From Verrucomicrobiales bacterium (GTDB taxonomy: Bacteria > Verrucomicrobiota > Verrucomicrobiia > Limisphaerales > UBA9464): a stretch of 48,177 bases of DNA. Location of the stretch: the NCBI GenBank assembly GCA_027490985.1, contig JAIXXC010000215.1, positions 1 to 48,177 on the forward strand. The letters are read 5' to 3'. Of the stretch, positions 26,217 through 34,341 are shown piece after piece. Position numbers and translations under genes: made by a program. Each line of letters opens with the position of its first letter. Position 1 is the first letter of the stretch. The notes beneath the pieces were generated by a model. The model was given only the letters and a program-made list of their open reading frames with translations, did no database searches and was not told where the DNA came from.

Positions 26217-27638
26217 TCAAAGACGTCGCTCTGCGGACGGCCCCAGAAGCTCGAGAATCCCACCGAGCGTTTCCATGAACCCATCGGTGAGAGTCGGACC
26301 ATAGAAGCACATGGTGCGGGATTCGTAGCTGTCCATCGATTGATAACGGGTGGGGATCACGTACCCCACATAGTCTCCATTGAAGCTCGTGACCCCACAG
26401 TGCAGCCCGGCATCCCGGGCCCGGGCCTTGAGTTGCAGCGCCAATTCTCCCGAGAAATCGCACGGAGTGGACAACCAGATCCAGGAACCGATCCGAACCC
26501 CTTGGAGCACCGTGGTCTCGGCCACCGGCAGCACACGGGCCGCCGCCCACGGTCGCAACTGGATGTGCTCGTCGAGTCGGACCCGCAGCGTTGGCAACGG
26601 AAACTCGACGGCCACCGACCCCAGGACCACCTCGGATTGCACATCACACTGTTCCCGTCGATCCAAGACCCGGCGGGCCAGTGAACGGCCCAACTCCTGG
26701 GCCCCGTCCCAACCCGACCGGGACACCCGCGGTCCATGACTCCCCACGGCCCCCGCTGCAAACAGGGCCATGCCGCGGATCTCCGCTTCCACCGACTCCT
26801 GCCAGACCCCGGGGTAGTCGCCATGGAATTGCATCTCCCCGGACCCGAGCACCGTGGCATGGGCTCCGTAGGAACCCCACAGCACCTCCTGCCCGTCCTG
26901 ACGCTTCACCCGCAGGTAGGCGAATTCCGGATCCACCTCGCCGGAATCGCCCACCAACCGATTTCGGATCCCCTCGGGCGCCGGGAACGCATCCACCCCC
27001 AGTGAAGCCGGAGCCATCGAGTCCAGCGCTTCCCGCGCCGCCTCGGTCAACTGCGCGATCATCCAGGTCCGGACCGCGGGCACGAACGGTCCGCCGAATT
27101 GTTCGGCCACCCAGCCTTCGCCCCACCCCCCAAGACTCCCGTGGGTGTGCGTGGCCGTGAAGTAGACCTGATCCCGACGCAACCCGGGCCGGGCCGTGAG
27201 ATTGCTGACCACGCCATCGGCCACCTCGCGAGGGACGATGAGCAGGTCGGACGCGATGAAGACCACGCGCTGCTCCGCGACCTGGAGGGCCAGGGCCTTG
27301 GCCCAGAGATCCTGACGCACCCCGGTCGCAGGCCGGCCTCGGCGTGCTCCGAAACCGGCCAACGGAAGAGCGCGGAACCGGCCCTGGGCGCCGTCGTCTT
27401 CCCGATGCCCCAACGACGGCGTGAGCCGGCGACGGGCCCAACCGGCCCTCAGCGGTCCCTTCGACACCTTCGGGTTCCCGCGCTGTTCTTCGAGGGATCG
27501 CTGGATCGGGACTCGGACCGGTTCGGTGGACCACGGCACCGGAGGCTGAAGAGGAGCCACCACCATGAGAAGCGCGGTGAGGATCCCACCCATCAAACCG
27601 GCCGCGAGCCTCAATCCTGTCCGCCAACGTGTTGACAT
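26217..27638 (-). CDS. Neutral/alkaline non-lysosomal ceramidase-like exported hydrolase
   Basis: 473 residues from ATG 27638 (MSTRWRTGLRLAAG, then GILTALLMVVA), a signal or anchor segment. The mature protein matches the N-terminal domain of neutral ceramidases: RAGWARRRLTP start, LALQVAEQRVVFIASDLL, VYFTATHTHGSLGGWGEG with the zinc-binding His-x-His, and the late SFNGDYVGYVIPTRYQ. Full-length neutral ceramidase has an extra C-terminal domain that is absent here, as in many bacterial relatives annotated only as ceramidase-like. Whether sphingolipids are the substrate is unknown. It is divergent from fliW (237-base gap). Confidence 0.83.
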   Translation of the reverse strand: MSTRWRTGLRLAAGLMGGILTALLMVVAPLQPPVPWSTEPVRVPIQRSLEEQRGNPKVSKGPLRAGWARRRLTPSLGHREDDGAQGRFRALPLAGFGARRGRPATGVRQDLWAKALALQVAEQRVVFIASDLLIVPREVADGVVSNLTARPGLRRDQVYFTATHTHGSLGGWGEGWVAEQFGGPFVPAVRTWMIAQLTEAAREALDSMAPASLGVDAFPAPEGIRNRLVGDSGEVDPEFAYLRVKRQDGQEVLWGSYGAHATVLGSGEMQFHGDYPGVWQESVEAEIRGMALFAAGAVGSHGPRVSRSGWDGAQELGRSLARRVLDRREQCDVQSEVVLGSVAVEFPLPTLRVRLDEHIQLRPWAAARVLPVAETTVLQGVRIGSWIWLSTPCDFSGELALQLKARARDAGLHCGVTSFNGDYVGYVIPTRYQSMDSYESRTMCFYGPTLTDGFMETLGGILELLGPSAERRL

Positions 27639-27814
27639 CCTTGAAGTGTGAACGCCCGGCCCGAACCGAATCCAGCCCCTATGACAGTCCAGCGCGACCG
27701 AATGATCGAAGGGCGACCGGCATTCCGGGCACGCAACCGACCTTGCCGGCCAATTTTGCCGGCGAACCTCCCGATTGGAGGCATACTCGGCCTCTTTTGC
27801 CCCCACGGACGACC

Positions 27815-27839
27815 AAAACAGCGGTTTTTGGGCTGTTTT
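27815..27839 (+). promoter_or_regulatory. Inverted repeat upstream of fliW
   Basis: AAAACAGC (27815-27822) and GCTGTTTT (27832-27839) form a perfect 8-base inverted repeat around a 9-base T-rich spacer. It lies 36 bases before the fliW start in the divergent ceramidase/fliW gap. It could be a protein operator or an RNA stem-loop; the A/T-rich outer arms stand out in this GC-rich region. Role inferred only. Confidence 0.45.
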
Positions 27840-27845
27840 CGAGGC

Positions 27846-27860
27846 TGGCACGCCCGGTGC
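27846..27860 (+). promoter_or_regulatory. Possible sigma-54 (-24/-12) promoter before fliW
   Basis: TGGCACGCCCGGTGC matches the sigma-54 consensus TGGCACG-N4-TTGC with one mismatch and exact GG-to-GC spacing. The predicted transcription start would fall about 4 bases before the fliW ATG, which would leave out the Shine-Dalgarno-like AAAGGA at 27863-27868. That is a strong reservation: either the transcript is nearly leaderless, the true start codon is downstream, or the match is chance. Confidence 0.3.
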
Positions 27861-27875
27861 TCAAAGGACCTCGCC

Positions 27876-28286
27876 ATGAGTAGCGTCGCCGAAATCGACA
27901 TCATCCAGACCTTGCAGGTGCAACTGCCGCTGGGCCTCTTGGGTTTTGAGCGCATCAAGACCTACTCGCTGATCGCCAAGCCCGATCAGGAGCCATTCCG
28001 CTGGCTTTCGGTGCCCGATGGCGAAGACCTGGCCTTCCTGGTGGTGCCTCCCTGCTTCGTCATGCCGGACTACGCCCCCGATCTGAGCGACGACGATGTC
28101 GACTTCCTGGAGATCCGGAATCCCAATGATGCCCTCGTCTTCAACATCGTGACCCTCAAGTCCGATGGCTCGGCCACGGTCAACCTCAAAGGGCCCATCG
28201 TCATCAACCGGCATACGTTGATCGGCAAGCAAGTCGTGCTGAGCCAATCGGGCTACGCGATCCAGCACCCGATATCCGCCGTCTGA
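27876..28286 (+). CDS. fliW: Flagellar assembly factor FliW
   Basis: Small beta-barrel protein that binds flagellin and, when free, antagonises CsrA. 136 residues from ATG 27876, preceded by AAAGGA at a proper distance. Family features are VQLPLGLLGFERIKTYSLI, the PFRWLSVPDGEDLAFLVVPP block, NIVTLKSDGSATVNLKGPIVIN and the closing VVLSQSGYAIQHPI. It is first of four genes fliW-csrA-flagellin-flagellin, with csrA 24 bases downstream. In Bacillus and Campylobacter FliW, CsrA and flagellin form a homeostatic switch tying flagellin synthesis to export; the gene order here implies the same circuit. Confidence 0.93.
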   Translation: MSSVAEIDIIQTLQVQLPLGLLGFERIKTYSLIAKPDQEPFRWLSVPDGEDLAFLVVPPCFVMPDYAPDLSDDDVDFLEIRNPNDALVFNIVTLKSDGSATVNLKGPIVINRHTLIGKQVVLSQSGYAIQHPISAV

Positions 28287-28303
28287 GGATCAACGACCAA
28301 GGA
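28287..28303 (+). promoter_or_regulatory. Paired GGA motifs over the csrA ribosome binding site
   Basis: Two GGA triplets lie at 28287-28289 and 28301-28303, the second inside the strong Shine-Dalgarno AAGGAGGG of csrA. CsrA dimers bind paired GGA motifs, usually one in the ribosome binding site, so this arrangement suggests autorepression of csrA translation. The first GGA directly follows the fliW stop. Pattern seen directly; binding is inference. Confidence 0.45.
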
Positions 28304-28310
28304 GGGTACC

Positions 28311-28595
28311 ATGCTGATACTTTCGAGAAAAACCGGCGAGAGCCTCGTCATCGACGGCAGAGTGATCGTCAAGATCATCCGCACCGACGGGGACACCGTC
28401 AAAGTGGGCATCGAAGCCCCCTCCAACATCCCGGTGCACCGGCAGGAGGTCTACGAGGAGATCCAGAAGGCCAACCGAGAAGCGGCCACCCGGGCTCCCC
28501 ACTCCCAGCTACCCTCGCTGAGCAAGGCCAAGCCGTCTGCCAGCACCCCCGATTTCAGTCCTGCCACCAACCAACAACACAGTAAAACCGTATGA
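28311..28595 (+). CDS. csrA: Carbon storage regulator CsrA, with extended C-terminal tail
   Basis: RNA-binding post-transcriptional regulator that blocks ribosome access at GGA motifs. 94 residues, against 60-75 usually. The core MLILSRKTGESLVIDGRV, IKIIR-type strand and VKVGIEAPSNIPVHRQEVYEEI is canonical, including the RNA-contacting VHRQEV. The extra 35 residues or so are Ser, Pro, Thr and Lys rich (HSQLPSLSKAKPSASTPD) and look disordered. Tails of CsrA in FliW-containing species are known to contact FliW. The stop overlaps the first flagellin start (ATGA), so the two are coupled at translation. Confidence 0.94.
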   Translation: MLILSRKTGESLVIDGRVIVKIIRTDGDTVKVGIEAPSNIPVHRQEVYEEIQKANREAATRAPHSQLPSLSKAKPSASTPDFSPATNQQHSKTV

Positions 28596-29398
28596 TCATC
28601 AGTTCAAACTTGGCGGCGCAATCAGCCGCCAACGACCTCACCAAGACGTCCGCCGCGCTGACCAAGTCCCTGGCCAAGCTGAGCTCGGGTTCACGGATCG
28701 TGAACGCCTACGATGACGCCGCCGGCGTGGCCATCAGCCTCCGCTTCGACGCCAAGATCGAGCGTGCGAATGCGGCGCGGGACAACGTGGCCAACGCCAT
28801 GTCCTTCACCAACACGCAGGACGGCTACCTGAAGCGCATCTCCAAGACGCTCAACCGCATGAGCGAATTGGCGATGCTCTCCCTCGACGGCACCAAGAGC
28901 GACGCCGATCGGGCCCTCTATGAGAACGAGTTCGACCAACTCAGCAGCTACATCAGCAATGTGGCGAGCAAGGAGTTCAACGGGGTGAACCTGTTCTCGG
29001 CCGCCACCGTGTCCTCGGTGATCGACTCCGAGGGCACCGGCTTCGACATGACCGGCGTCAATCTCGGTTCGGCCACCTACACGGCCGTCACGGGCAGCTC
29101 GATCGCCACCACCGGTGCGGCGACCACCGCCCTCAGCGGCATCCGGACCGCCATCACCCAGTTGGCTTCCGATCGCGCCACCATCGGTGCCTTCCAGTCT
29201 CGGCTCAACATGGCCAACGACCAGCTCGCCGCCACCATCGAGAACTTCACGGCCGCCAGTTCGGTCATCAAGGATGTCGATGTGGCCCGTGAGAGCACCG
29301 AATTCTCGCGCCAGAACATCCTCAACCAGTCCACCACGGCGATGCTCGCCCAGGCCAACCAGTTGCCCCAGTCGGTGCTGCGCCTGCTGCCGCAGTGA
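28592..29398 (+). CDS. Flagellin (copy 1)
   Basis: 268-residue flagellar filament protein, a short form with only the conserved D0/D1 regions. The N-terminus has SLAKLSSGSRIVNAYDDAAG and ISLRFDAKIERANAARDN, the C-terminus DVDVARESTEFSRQNILNQS and ending QANQLPQSVLRLLPQ, the export and polymerisation region. The variable middle (about 150-185) is very short. The ATG overlaps the csrA stop and no Shine-Dalgarno is visible before it (AACAACACAGTAAAACCGT), so translation probably depends on coupling with csrA. A near copy follows 58 bases later. Confidence 0.95.
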   Translation: MIISSNLAAQSAANDLTKTSAALTKSLAKLSSGSRIVNAYDDAAGVAISLRFDAKIERANAARDNVANAMSFTNTQDGYLKRISKTLNRMSELAMLSLDGTKSDADRALYENEFDQLSSYISNVASKEFNGVNLFSAATVSSVIDSEGTGFDMTGVNLGSATYTAVTGSSIATTGAATTALSGIRTAITQLASDRATIGAFQSRLNMANDQLAATIENFTAASSVIKDVDVARESTEFSRQNILNQSTTAMLAQANQLPQSVLRLLPQ

Positions 29399-29456
29399 TC
29401 CCCCGAGTTACTCTCCGCTTCTTTGACGACCTGAACCCCATCTTCTTCCCGATTCC

Positions 29457-30275
29457 ATGACCATCGGATCCAATCTGGCGGCCCAGTCCTCCGCCAACGA
29501 CCTCACCCGGACTTCCGCGGCGCTGACCAAGTCCCTGGCCAAACTCAGCTCCGGCTCCCGGATCGTGAACGCCTACGACGACGCCGGCGGCCTGGCCATC
29601 AGCATGCGCTTCGACGCCAAGCTCGAGCGCGCCAATGCGGCCAAGGACAACGTCTCCAACGCGCAATCGTTCTCCAACACCCAGGACGGCTACCTCAAGC
29701 GGGTGGCCAAGACGCTCAACCGCATGAGCGAGCTGGCGATGCTCTCGCTCGACGGCACCAAGAGCGATGCCGACCGCACCCTCTACAACAACGAGTTCGT
29801 GCAGCTGAAGAGCTACATCACCGACATCTCAGGAAAGGAGTTCAACGGCGTGTCGCTCTTCTCGGCGGCCAATGTGGAGTCGGTCATCGATTCCGAAGGC
29901 ACCAGCTTCGTCATGAGCGGGATCAATCTGGGGGCCACTTCGACGACCTACAACAACATCACCACCTCGGGGACGGCCATCTCGACCACCTCCGCGGCCA
30001 CCACGGCCCTGGGCTACGTCAGAACGGCCATCACCCAGCTCGCCGCCGACCGTGCACAGGTGGGTGCCAATCAGTCCCGGCTGAACATGGCCAACGACTA
30101 TCTGGACGCCACCATCGAGTCGTTCACGGCCGCCACATCGGCCATCAAAGACGTCGATGTCGCCCGTGAGAGCACCGAGTTCTCCAAACAGAACATCCTC
30201 AACCAATCCACCACGGCGATGCTGGCCCAGGCCAACCAATTGCCCCAGTCGGTCCTGAGACTCCTGCCCAACTGA
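29457..30275 (+). CDS. Flagellin (copy 2, tandem paralogue)
   Basis: 272 residues, clearly a duplicate of the preceding gene: N- and C-terminal blocks are almost identical (SLAKLSSGSRIVNAYDDAGG; ESTEFSKQNILNQSTTAML; LPQSVLRLLPN). Differences cluster in the middle, where this copy has GATSTTYNNITTSGTAISTT. No Shine-Dalgarno is seen before the ATG at 29457, where the sequence is pyrimidine rich. Two flagellins may form a mixed or segmented filament. No rho-independent terminator is evident in the 244 bases before the next gene, which hold nothing else I recognise. Confidence 0.95.
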   Translation: MTIGSNLAAQSSANDLTRTSAALTKSLAKLSSGSRIVNAYDDAGGLAISMRFDAKLERANAAKDNVSNAQSFSNTQDGYLKRVAKTLNRMSELAMLSLDGTKSDADRTLYNNEFVQLKSYITDISGKEFNGVSLFSAANVESVIDSEGTSFVMSGINLGATSTTYNNITTSGTAISTTSAATTALGYVRTAITQLAADRAQVGANQSRLNMANDYLDATIESFTAATSAIKDVDVARESTEFSKQNILNQSTTAMLAQANQLPQSVLRLLPN

Positions 30276-30519
30276 CGCCCGCGGCGCGGCCGATTCCTCC
30301 GTCGGCACCGTCACCGGGAAGCCATGAACCCGCCCGGCCGGAAGCCGCTTCGGATCGTCCCGAGAGAATCCGGATCGTTGGTCGGTTTTCCATTGGCCGA
30401 CAGGGCCTCCTCGCGATTAGCCTTGGCCGATCCTGCGTTGAGCCTCCGATGACAGCCCATTGTGGCTGGACTCGGACTGGCACCAGCGGAGGTCGAACGA
30501 ACTCTCTGAAACGATTTCG

Positions 30520-31788
30520 ATGAACACCGTCACGCAACTCAAGACCGTCCGGAAGAACACCAAGTCCAAGGTCGAAGCCGAACTCTCCCGCACGGGAGGC
30601 CTGCTGCGCCTGGCTCCGGCCTGGGTACCCCGCTCCTTTCTCCAGCCGGGCCTCCGCCTCAAGCTCCACCCGGACGACACCTACGCCTACGGCGCCAATC
30701 GCGGCGGCATCGACGAGCGCTGGTTCGCCTCGACGACCGAGGCCGCCAATGAAGGGCGCGTGCCGGATGAGGGTCTGAGCTACGTCGTGGTCGGCAAGGA
30801 ACGCTTCACCCTGCGGCAGGCTGTGGAAGACACCGGGGCCACCCTGGTGGGCAAATCGATCTGGAAGAAGTACGGCCGCTGGCCCGTGTACTCCAAGTTC
30901 TTCGACAACATGGGGCCGATCCCGCACCACATGCACCAGTCGGCCAAGCAGGCCAAGCTGGTCGGTCAGGAAGGCAAGCCCGAGAGCTACTACTTCCCGC
31001 CCCAGCACAACAATGTCGGCAACAACTTCCCCTACACGTTCATGGGCTTCGAGCCGGGCACGACCAAGGCCCAGGTGCGCAAGTGCCTCGAAGACTGGAA
31101 CAAGGGCGACAACGGCATCCTCGACCTGTCCAAGGCCTATCGCCTGAAGCCGGGCACCGGTTGGTTGATCGACCCCTGCATCCTTCACGCCCCGGGCAGC
31201 CTCTGCACCTACGAACCGCAATGGGGCAGCGACGTGTTCGGCATGTACCAGAGCATGGTCGAGGGCCGCTATGTGCCCTGGAGCCTCCTGGTGAAGGACA
31301 TGCCCAAGAAGTACCATCAGGATCTCGACTTCATCGTCGAGCAGCTGGATTGGGACAAGAACGTCGACCCGAACTTCAAGGACAACCACTATCTGGAGCC
31401 GGTTCCGGTCGCCGACACCCGCAAGGAAGGCTTCGTCGATCGCTGGATCGTGTACGGCAAGGTCGATGGCGAACAGCTCTTCACCGCGAAGGAACTGACC
31501 GTCGATCCGGGCATGAAGGCCACCATCAAGGACAACGGGGCCTACGGCCTGATCTGCGTCCAGGGCAGCGGCAAGATCAACGGTCAGCCGCTGAACAGTC
31601 CGAAGCTGATCCGCTTCCACGAACTGACCGAAGACGAGTACTTCTGCACCGAAGACGGCGCGAAGGCCGGTGTGACCTTCGAGAACACCAGCGAAACCGA
31701 GCCTCTGGTGTGCCTGCGCTACTTCGGCCCTGAAGTGAACCCGGATGCCCCGGTCATGGGTGCCTACCGCAAGAACACCTTCGCCTGA
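30520..31788 (+). CDS. Cupin-fold protein, mannose-6-phosphate isomerase-like
   Basis: 422 residues from ATG 30520. The double beta-helix metal site is suggested by GPIPHHMHQSAKQAK, with a second cupin-like module near the C-terminus (TAKELTVDPGMKATIKDNG, VQGSGKINGQPL). Class I phosphomannose isomerases interconvert mannose 6-phosphate and fructose 6-phosphate, but the catalytic motif cannot be confirmed by eye and other sugar-binding cupins are possible. There is no signal peptide. Codon use looks highly optimised (few rare codons), suggesting strong expression. A good terminator follows 28 bases after the stop. Confidence 0.78.
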   Translation: MNTVTQLKTVRKNTKSKVEAELSRTGGLLRLAPAWVPRSFLQPGLRLKLHPDDTYAYGANRGGIDERWFASTTEAANEGRVPDEGLSYVVVGKERFTLRQAVEDTGATLVGKSIWKKYGRWPVYSKFFDNMGPIPHHMHQSAKQAKLVGQEGKPESYYFPPQHNNVGNNFPYTFMGFEPGTTKAQVRKCLEDWNKGDNGILDLSKAYRLKPGTGWLIDPCILHAPGSLCTYEPQWGSDVFGMYQSMVEGRYVPWSLLVKDMPKKYHQDLDFIVEQLDWDKNVDPNFKDNHYLEPVPVADTRKEGFVDRWIVYGKVDGEQLFTAKELTVDPGMKATIKDNGAYGLICVQGSGKINGQPLNSPKLIRFHELTEDEYFCTEDGAKAGVTFENTSETEPLVCLRYFGPEVNPDAPVMGAYRKNTFA

Positions 31789-31816
31789 TCCGTCAATTCG
31801 GAATCCGCTTTTCCAG

Positions 31817-31851
31817 AACCCCGGTGCCGCGCTTGTGGCCCGGGGTTTTTT
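31817..31851 (+). terminator. Rho-independent terminator after the cupin gene
   Basis: AACCCCGG and CCGGGGTT arms (31817-31824 and 31840-31847) close a GC-rich hairpin followed directly by a run of T (31846-31851). Position 28 bases after the stop fits a transcription terminator. Confidence 0.85.
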
Positions 31852-31993
31852 CACAGAGACTCAAAGACGTGGCCGGTGGCTCAGGCTCTCCGCAGTGGGA
31901 GCGGCCTCGGTCGCCATTGACTCGGTCGGAGTTGCCTTTCTAGCGTTTTGCAGCAGACATTCTCCCCCGACGGATGTCACTCGATTGGTCTGA

Positions 31994-32965
31994 ATGAAAA
32001 ACTCTCTGGAAACCCGTTTGGGCCTCTTTTTCGCCCTCGTCTTCGTGGCCGCATTCGTGCTGTTCGAGATGGTCGGAGGCGGTCGGTTCTTCGACAAGGG
32101 CATCCCCATCAAGGCGCGGTTCAACACCGCCGGTGACCTGAAGGCGGGAGACCCGGTCAAACTGGCGGGCGTCGACGTCGGTCGAGTCCAAGCCATCCGC
32201 CTCGCCGACGGCAAGGTGGAGGTCGCCATGACCGTGGAGCCGGCCGCCGGTGTCCGCACCGACAGCAAGGCGGCCATCAAGTTCACGGGCCTGATGGGGC
32301 AGAACTTCGTGGCGCTGGATTTCGGAAACCCCACCTCGCCGGTGGCCTCCACCGGGGCCTTGTTGGAGAGCCGCGAACAACCCGACCTGGCCGCCATCAT
32401 GGCCAAGCTCGAGACCGCGGCCGACGGCATGCAGAACATGACCAAGAGCTTCAGCGGTGAGGAGTTCACCAAGTTGCTCGGGCCCATGACCGACATGATC
32501 AAGGACAACCAACCGCGTATCGCGTCGATCCTGAGCAACATCGACTCCATGACCACGGGGATGAACCAGGGTCAGGGAACGATGGGCCGACTGATGAAGG
32601 AGGACACGCTGTACGTGCAGACACTCCAAGCCGTGACCAACCTCATCGCCTCGACCGAAGACCTGAAGGTCACCCTGTCCAATGCCCGCGAGATGGTCTC
32701 GGGTATGAATTCCGGCAAGGGCACGATCGGCCGCTTGCTGGTCGACGATTCCCTCTTCCGCGAGACCACCAACATGCTCACCAACCTCCGCGAGGTGGCC
32801 GAGAAGCTCAACCGAGGCAACGGCACGGTGGGTCAACTCATCAACGACGACGCATTCCTGCGCAACCTGAAGCTCACCCTTCAGAAGGTCGAGAAGGCCA
32901 CCGAAACCCTCGAGGATGCCGGCCCCTTGCAGGTGATCGGCACCGCGGCGGGCAGCATTTTCTGA
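31994..32965 (+). CDS. MlaD family (MCE domain) lipid-transport protein
   Basis: 323 residues. An N-terminal anchor (LGLFFALVFVAAFVLFEMV) is followed by the MCE domain at about 35-130 (VKLAGVDVGRVQAIRL, FTGLMGQNFVALDFG). After it comes a long helical region with three copies of a G-T-x-G-x-L-x-x-D-x repeat (GTMGRLMKED, GTIGRLLVDD, GTVGQLINDD, near 197, 246 and 286). MlaD-like proteins bind phospholipids at the inner membrane and work with MlaE/MlaF. No permease or ATPase partner lies beside it in this window, so it is either a solo MCE protein or its partners are elsewhere. It converges with the PQQ-like gene over a 12-base gap. Confidence 0.88.
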   Translation: MKNSLETRLGLFFALVFVAAFVLFEMVGGGRFFDKGIPIKARFNTAGDLKAGDPVKLAGVDVGRVQAIRLADGKVEVAMTVEPAAGVRTDSKAAIKFTGLMGQNFVALDFGNPTSPVASTGALLESREQPDLAAIMAKLETAADGMQNMTKSFSGEEFTKLLGPMTDMIKDNQPRIASILSNIDSMTTGMNQGQGTMGRLMKEDTLYVQTLQAVTNLIASTEDLKVTLSNAREMVSGMNSGKGTIGRLLVDDSLFRETTNMLTNLREVAEKLNRGNGTVGQLINDDAFLRNLKLTLQKVEKATETLEDAGPLQVIGTAAGSIF

Positions 32966-32977
32966 GTCACCCGATCG

Positions 32978-34219
32978 TCACGGCGCAGACGGCTTGTTCC
33001 AGTCCCAGGAGCTGAGCCCGTTCAATTCCCGGACGTAGAGCGACGAGCCCTCCACGGCCAGGTGGGCCCAGGTGTCGGCATCGGCGACCTTGCGCCGCGA
33101 GACCACGTCGAACCGGGCCGGGTCGGCCCTGAAGAGGATCAACTCACCCCGTTCGTCGAGGGCGAGAATCCGGTCACCCTGGGCCACCATGCTCCAATAT
33201 TTCCCGAAGCTCTCACCGGTGGTCCACTTCTCCACGCCCGTGGCCAGTTCGATGCACATCGCCCGCTGACTGCGCAATTGGAGGTAGGCATGACCGTTGT
33301 GGATGATCGGCGAAGTCATGTAGCCCTGCGCCTTGAACTCCCAGGCGGGCACCGCGCGAAGCCGCCCGTTCTCGGAGCGCACATCGATGCCCAGGGTCTT
33401 GCCCCCGTAGGTGGCGGTGAACAGCCGGTCTTGGCCGGCCCAGGTGGGCGTGAGGATGTTCATCCCCCGGAAGGATTCCACCGGAAGGGACCACAATTCG
33501 GCGCCGTCCTCCAACCCCACCCCGATGAGTTTGGTGCGTGACTGGACGACCAATTGCCGGCGCCCCGCCAGGGTGAGGATGACGGGCGAACCGAAGGCGC
33601 TGCCCATCATGCCACCGCCGTCGCGGACCCCATGCCAGATCACCTGCCCATCGGTTTTGCGCAAACGGGCCACGCCCCCGCCCGCCTGCACGTAGACGCT
33701 GTCGCCGTCGACCAACGGAGACGAGACGAAGCCGAACGTGGGCAGATCGGACCCGAATCGACTCACGAAATCGAGACGCCAGCGCTCGGTGCCATCCGTG
33801 GCATTCAGGGCCACCAGGACATCCCGCATCCCGGCCACATAGAGCGTATCCCCATCCAACGCCGGGGTGGCTCGGATCCAATCTCCGTTGGACCGGGCGA
33901 AGAAGGGCACCGACATGGAACCTTCCCAGTCCCGCGTCCAAGCCACGGTTCCGTCCGAGCGGCGGAGCGCACTCACGCGTTCGCGTTTCTTGTCGACCGT
34001 CTCGGTGACGAACACCCGCTCTGAGTTCAACACGGGGCCGGAATAGCTCGGACCGAGAGGCACACGCCAGCGACGACGGAGGCTGGCCTCATCGAGGCGG
34101 GAAGGCCATTCCGGTCCGGAAATGCGCCCGTCGCGCGCGGGTCCACGCCACTGGTTCCAAGGTTCGGCCGACCACAGCGTGGAACAGAGCAAGGGGATCA
34201 ACCAGAGCGAGGGCTTCAT
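32978..34219 (-). CDS. Exported PQQ-like beta-propeller repeat protein
   Basis: 413 residues from ATG 34219 (MKPSLWLIPLLCSTLWS signal). The mature part starts WNQWRGPARDGRISG, the typical opening of planctomycete and verrucomicrobial PQQ-like propellers, and has repeated blade motifs such as VSALRRSDGTVAWTRDW, LVALNATDGTERWRLDF, VARLRKTDGQVIWHG and IELATGVEKWTTG. These proteins are usually scaffolds or putative quinoprotein-like; no enzymatic residues can be assigned. It is divergent from the ahpC-like gene across a 187-base regulatory gap. Confidence 0.9.
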   Translation of the reverse strand: MKPSLWLIPLLCSTLWSAEPWNQWRGPARDGRISGPEWPSRLDEASLRRRWRVPLGPSYSGPVLNSERVFVTETVDKKRERVSALRRSDGTVAWTRDWEGSMSVPFFARSNGDWIRATPALDGDTLYVAGMRDVLVALNATDGTERWRLDFVSRFGSDLPTFGFVSSPLVDGDSVYVQAGGGVARLRKTDGQVIWHGVRDGGGMMGSAFGSPVILTLAGRRQLVVQSRTKLIGVGLEDGAELWSLPVESFRGMNILTPTWAGQDRLFTATYGGKTLGIDVRSENGRLRAVPAWEFKAQGYMTSPIIHNGHAYLQLRSQRAMCIELATGVEKWTTGESFGKYWSMVAQGDRILALDERGELILFRADPARFDVVSRRKVADADTWAHLAVEGSSLYVRELNGLSSWDWNKPSAP

Positions 34220-34283
34220 GGTCCACTCTATTCCACGATGGCGATCCGTCAAAAAAACACGGCGACCGATTGCGCCCCGGGCC

Positions 34284-34302
34284 GGACATGCTATCGATGT
34301 CC
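34284..34302. promoter_or_regulatory. Inverted repeat between PQQ-like and peroxiredoxin genes
   Basis: GGACAT (34284-34289) and ATGTCC (34297-34302) form a perfect 6-base inverted repeat with a 7-base spacer in the divergent promoter region, 105 bases before the peroxiredoxin ATG. A regulator operator is possible; nothing here identifies the protein. Confidence 0.35.
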
Positions 34303-34341
34303 CCGGTTTCGGCGTCGCGCCAAAACCACTGGTCAACGACC

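Noticed and set aside
30478-30495. A second -24/-12-like site (TGGCACCAGCGGAGG) before the cupin gene
   Set aside because: The -12 element does not match (GAGG instead of TTGC).
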